64,000 nt of DNA. It comes from Norana najaformis (Eukaryota > Annelida > Clitellata > Crassiclitellata > Hormogastridae). A program made the translations under genes and the position numbers. The notes beneath the pieces were generated by a model. The model saw nothing but the letters and a program-made list of their open reading frames with translations. It ran no database searches and was not told the DNA's origin. Location: contig OZ029915.1 in assembly GCA_964023275.1 (NCBI GenBank), positions 20,798,775 to 20,862,774 on the forward strand, in the 5' to 3' direction. Each line of letters begins with the position of its first letter. Positions within the stretch are counted from its first letter, which is position 1. Below, piece by piece: positions 59,640 to 64,000 of this stretch.

Positions 59640-62525
59640 GAACACTCGACAATTTCATTCGAATAAATCATGAAAGTTTACATCAGTGTACCTCCTCAGA
59701 TGCCCCAGAAGTTGTTAATCACTTAGAATGTATATCCTCGGATGTTACCAAAAGTCCTTGATCACTGATAAGGGTCACACAAGGATAGAAATGACGTCTG
59801 CTGACTTACGACTGTAGCGATGTTATGCGCATGCGTCTGAGTCTGCGCGAGCTGAACGTATGACGAGTGATTGACATTTGATATAGATTCGTTGTAGCAT
59901 GGTGCCTGTTGAAGCGCAGTTTCAAAATTGGACTGGAGAAAGAAGCCTGGAGAAAATGTCTTTAGATCGTTCTGTGTTTCACTGTCGTCTTGTGTGTTGA
60001 CGAAGTTCTTGGCCTTAACTTTTTTGTAATGTTTCCTGTTGCGGGATTGAATTACGTCCTTTTTCATAGCAATTGGTCGATCAACCTAACACAAAATGTT
60101 ACATTAATGCAAAATTTGTACAGCTTATAAATGAATATTAACGGATACACAGTAGAAATGGTACATATAAAACAGTTAGTACTTCTAAATTTTAATGCTG
60201 GTTAAATCCCTCAGCAATAAAATTTGTGAGCGTTCAGTTTTTGCTGTTTTGTATATCTTATCATTAAATCAGAAAGTTTTTTAGATTTATATTTGCGATT
60301 TTCTACTTTAAAAGGTGTTTGGCCCGCATAAAATGAAATTTAGCCTTGGTGGGAAGTAGCGAAGTAAACGTAAAACGTTAGTGTACTTATGTCAATGTTT
60401 TAGTACTTTTACTTGTAACAAGGTACTGAAAATGTAAAACTTCTTCTTGTACCAAAGTAATATTTTGCAGTACTTTTATTTAGTTACAAGTGATTCTTAG
60501 CCGTATCTAACTTTCATGCGCTAGATGCAGGCCTAGCTATAGCATAAGTAATTATGAATTTGTGAGATCAAACGATTGCACATTGGGCAAGAGGGGCGAG
60601 GGAAAACCAAAGCGAAGAGCACTGTTAAAGCATTGTCATTGACTAATTGCCGCACTGAGGAAGGACATAATGGTGTAAAATCATCCGACCTGTCGTGGGA
60701 AGGAGGTACGATAGGGATATATGTTCATGTACGCAGCGGGTAGATTTTGAGCGACTAAGAAACACGATGTGAGCATACTGAGCCCCTCGGAGTATAAACT
60801 TGCATGCTCTATTGATAATCAAAAGATTCATATTATATATTCATGTGTGGAACCCATCAGGTTTAGTATTTACAGTTCGGTTTTAACTTACGGGTCGTTT
60901 TACTTTATCATAGTCGGTGTGGAACGAACAAAAACATGAAATCGGGAAGAGAGACTGAGTTAGGCATACTACCGATGAAGCATAAAGCTGAACGAAGGAA
61001 GGAAAAGACACGTCTTTTTTAACGTAATGGCGGGTCGGTTAACACGTCTTCTTTTACCCTGTGATCTGCGTTCAAAATCCCTGTCTGCCATGTTTAATCA
61101 ACGTGGAGCGTAGAGTACTTTTACTTAAGTACTTAAAGTTAGGTTTACTTTTACTTTTTTCTAACACATTTACTTAGTACTTTGAAAACGATGATTACTT
61201 GAAGTGTACAAGTACAATTTGGCCAAAGCTTTTTTTGATTTTACTTTAATTTTATAAACATTTGTTAATTCTGTATAAAAGTTATAGAAATATGTAGGCC
61301 TAATATAATTTAAACTAAAATTTCTTTTGATGCATTCCATTTCCCTTTTACACGAAACATAAAGCATGAATATCGGCCAAGACGTTTTTTATTCTGTATA
61401 AATTTTCTTACTAATTTTCAGTTTTAATTCGACTATTAAATTGATATTTTAATTTTTAATGTGGGACATGGAACTGATGTAGAATATAAAACTCCTATTG
61501 AGCACAATTTTCTCTTACGTAAGAGCTATCAGGCATGAAAATAGGAAAACTCGTCGATTTTATATCGACTATTTTTTGTATCTTTTGCTTTCCGACACTG
61601 TAACCATTTATTTGAATTTTCTGCTAATGTTTTCATTTCTGTTTATCGCTCAAGTATAATATGTTTGGGCAAAACTGTTGGCACATATTACAAAATGTAA
61701 GGCTTATTTAAATTCTGAATAGGCTAACACTGCAGTTGGTCACAAGCAGAGATGCTTCTTTTAAAGCAGACTTCTGAAGATCGATCAAGAATGTTGAATT
61801 GTTCATGTACTTTTTGTTTTTGCTCCGAGAACAAATTATGTTAATTCTGACATTGCTTTCAAACGAGATGTAAATTAGTGTTTGGATGTCCGCGGAAATG
61901 CCTCCGGTAATCCGATCGCTTTCAAACTGCTCTTGGTGGAAATTTCGGCCCAGCCTAATTCTCTTTGTCATCTTTCAAATGTGGATACACTGGGCACAAA
62001 ATCCTTATTTTCTTTTATGACCACATGTCGCAACTGAATATCAGTACCTTTGCCACTGTTTTGCAACTGTTCCCTGCGACGGAGCGATCGTTTTCCAAAT
62101 CCTTTGAAGACTTCCGCAATCAAAAGTAAACACCGTTATAACTTGTTACGCGCGTCGAGCCCAAGCAAAATAATCCACGCCTCTTTTGAGAATTTGTTAA
62201 GAGTCGTGAGCGTAACGGTTAATTAGCCCTAAAGGACGAATACAATAATGACCAAGCGTTCGGGTGTTGTCAACCAGGGTAGCGAGGACGATGGCGACAT
62301 CTGTTGAACGGCGACATAACACACGCTGTCAGTTGCAAAAGGTTCTGAGAGAGAATGAATTTGACAGAGGCAGAATATAGGAGTTGGGTGGAGGGGCCGA
62401 TGTACTACAGGGGCATGGAGGAGGGTAAACTGAGGACAGCATAGAACGTGATGAAAAGGCAATTATGGGTTTTGAGAGGCTGCAGCTGCCTGCAATAGAC
62501 AATTGCTGAGCAGTAAACGTGTAGA
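59640..62525. repeat. segmental duplication, copy 2 (interrupted)
   Basis: The partner of 55640-57125, longer because about 1.4 kb between 60260 and 62130 is extra, including a hAT-like segment. Divergence by eye is 15-20 percent with small indels. Confidence 0.85.
60355..61230. mobile_element. hAT-like non-autonomous element (probable)
   Basis: Left (60390-60490) and right (61105-61225) portions are rich in AGTACTTTTACTT in opposite orientations, like the ends of many hAT MITEs and like the segments at 36844-38030. Exact ends and target duplications were not fixed. It falls inside the second copy of the segmental duplication and is absent from the first. Confidence 0.4.
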
Positions 62526-62600
62526 TGTTCCAGTTATACAAAAACGTCGGCAGAAGAAAAACGATGATAGGGGAAGCTGCAATCCAGGAAACTAGCGGGG

Positions 62601-62647
62601 AGTCTGTCTGTCTGTCTATCTGTCTGCCTGTCTGTCTGCCTGTCTGC
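62601..62647. repeat. (CTGT)n microsatellite
   Basis: About eleven CTGT/CTGC tetramers. Confidence 0.9.
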
Positions 62648-62681
62648 ATTAGGTGTGGTCTTCTGCCAAAGACCTTATATA

Positions 62682-63063
62682 CACTGTGTCCGGAAAAATT
62701 CCAAGGCTTTACGGTAAATATGAAAATAATTAGTAAACATTAATCGATTTTTAAAATTCCAAAAACAGTTTAATCCTGAAATATTATTTGCACTATAATT
62801 GTTGTTTTGGCGTAAAAATTTTATAACAATTTTGTCTTCCTCGCTGAACGCCATTTTTCTAGCAACTTTCTTTACAAAATATAAAATTCAAATACGTCAC
62901 TGTGACGTAATTTTAAACGGGGGCCGTTAATAAATTACAAAGAATTTTGTTGGTAATTATATATTTCAGGATTAAACTGTTTTTGGAATTTTAAAAATCG
63001 ATTAATGTTTACTAATTATTTTCATATTTACCGTAAAGCCTTGGAATTTTTGCGGACACAGTG
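62682..63063. mobile_element. mariner/Tc1-type MITE, 382 bp
   Basis: Terminal inverted repeats 62682-62784 and 62961-63063 are 103 bases each with one mismatch (position 12). They start CACTGTGTCCG and are flanked by TA on both sides (62680-62681 and 63064-63065), the target duplication of the Tc1/mariner superfamily. The 176-base interior has no coding frame and contains a TACGTCACTGTGACGTA palindrome. The near-identity of the arms indicates a recent insertion. It lies just after the second copy of the segmental duplication. Confidence 0.9.
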
Positions 63064-63440
63064 TAGTAAGCCTATCTGATGCTTGGCTTGCTGTTTATAG
63101 CTGCCCTTTGACTTTCCCTGAATGCAATGTACTGATGATTGTCAAAGGACAACTCAAAGCACTCTAAGGAGCTCGGCCTTTCGGGTAGTAGGTTATTCAG
63201 TTCCATGTCGTGTTTTGCTTGTCGAAGTAGAAAGCCTTGTGACATCGAATGACTCTCGTAATTCGTTGGGCACAATGAATACTTATTAGCGTTATTAACG
63301 GGCATCTTATCAATCACTGTCTGAACCCTGACGACATGTTGCCTGTGCTGCTCAGCCCACGGAGATCCTGGTGTATTCCGACATTTGACTGCATTCCTGA
63401 TGAATCTCAATTAGATCGATTAATCGTCAGATGTACGTAC

Positions 63441-63728
63441 TGGCCTGTTTAGCTATATTGGCCTGACACACATTGACGTCACAATCGTTGCCATGGTATC
63501 TCAGCTGGCCTGGTTAGCTACATTGGTTAAAGCGTAGCCTACGTCAAGGCGCCTCACTTGGCCTGACACACATTGACGTCACAATCGTTGCCATGGTATC
63601 TCAGCTGGCCTGGTTAGCTACATTGGTTAAATCGTAGCCTACGTCAAGGCGCCTCACTTGGCCTGACACACATTGACGTCACAATCGTTGCCATGGTATC
63701 TCAGTTGGTCTGGTTAGCTATATTGGTA
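63441..63728. repeat. 100-bp tandem repeat, about 2.9 copies
   Basis: GCCTGACACACATTGACGTC recurs at 63461, 63561 and 63661, exactly 100 bases apart, and the copies are nearly identical. Each copy carries the CRE-like octamer TGACGTCA (63474, 63574, 63674). Confidence 0.97.
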
Positions 63729-64000
63729 AACACATTTTGATACCTATCTGAAAGAGAAAAAATTGTAAAACCCGTGCATTAAATGCGATGACTCACGCTG
63801 TGTAGTTTGAAGTAGAGGCCACATGCGTTGCAAACCGTTTCTCCGTTCTGTCTTCGGCGCCACAATGTTGTCAGACTGGTTCCACAGTTGGCACAAGATG
63901 TGTCCGATCGACGAATAGCAGTCTAGAAATCACACCCATCAACCACACGCATTAATACACGTGCAAAAGCATTCGTACAAGCACATTCTTTACGCCTGCT

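Larger units (their letters stand above)
52328..64000 (+). other. repeat-rich region downstream of HDHD5
   Basis: No host gene is supported. It holds a TIR element, a LINE tail, a hairpin, duplicated blocks, a hAT-like remnant, a mariner MITE and a 100-bp satellite. The stretches 53880-54230 and 57130-58470 show nothing I recognise. Confidence 0.5.

Overview
The window is nuclear DNA of a multicellular animal, most likely an invertebrate bilaterian. Coding sequence is cut into many short exons with GT-AG (and two probable GC-AG) introns, three conserved metazoan genes can be reconstructed, and the rest is crowded with decayed non-LTR retrotransposons, MITE-like elements, minisatellites and triplet arrays. 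There is no bacterial-style gene packing. I cannot resolve the phylum from this sequence alone.

Layout, all three genes on the + strand. (1) 1061-13108: the 3' half of a PDZRN3/PDZRN4-type (LNX3 family) E3-ligase scaffold gene. Three exons make a PDZ domain, two make a linker, and a large last exon carries the coiled coil and the conserved C-terminal region ending in a PDZ-binding tail. The RING, TRAF-type and first PDZ exons must lie left of the window. (2) 17780-34060: a 19-exon gene for a 786-residue coiled-coil protein resembling the ANKRD26/CCDC144 coiled-coil and C-terminal (DUF3496-like) regions, but starting without ankyrin repeats. (3) 43138-52327: a 9-exon gene for a 465-residue HAD-superfamily protein orthologous to HDHD5 (CECR5), with all four HAD motifs visible. 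In each model every exon junction keeps frame, which is the main support for the exon borders.

Between and inside the genes are at least a dozen fragments of LINEs (endonuclease, reverse-transcriptase and 3'-tail pieces on both strands; several share a TTACGATTACGA-like 3' tail), a young mariner-type MITE with 103-bp inverted repeats (62682-63063), a probable MULE-like or other TIR element (52949-53489), a decayed hAT element with a BED-finger remnant (about 35946-38370), two hairpin-forming inverted repeats, a 34-bp and a 100-bp minisatellite, and a two-copy segmental duplication (about 55640-57125 and 59640-62525). From 52328 to the right edge I find no convincing host gene.

Nothing here looks like a bacterial defence or biosynthetic system. 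The most interesting signals are complementary triplet arrays flanking a 43-nt HDHD5 exon, two GC-AG introns in one gene, an ankyrin-less ANKRD26-like gene, and a strong, unevenly placed excess of the palindrome TAGGCCTA.
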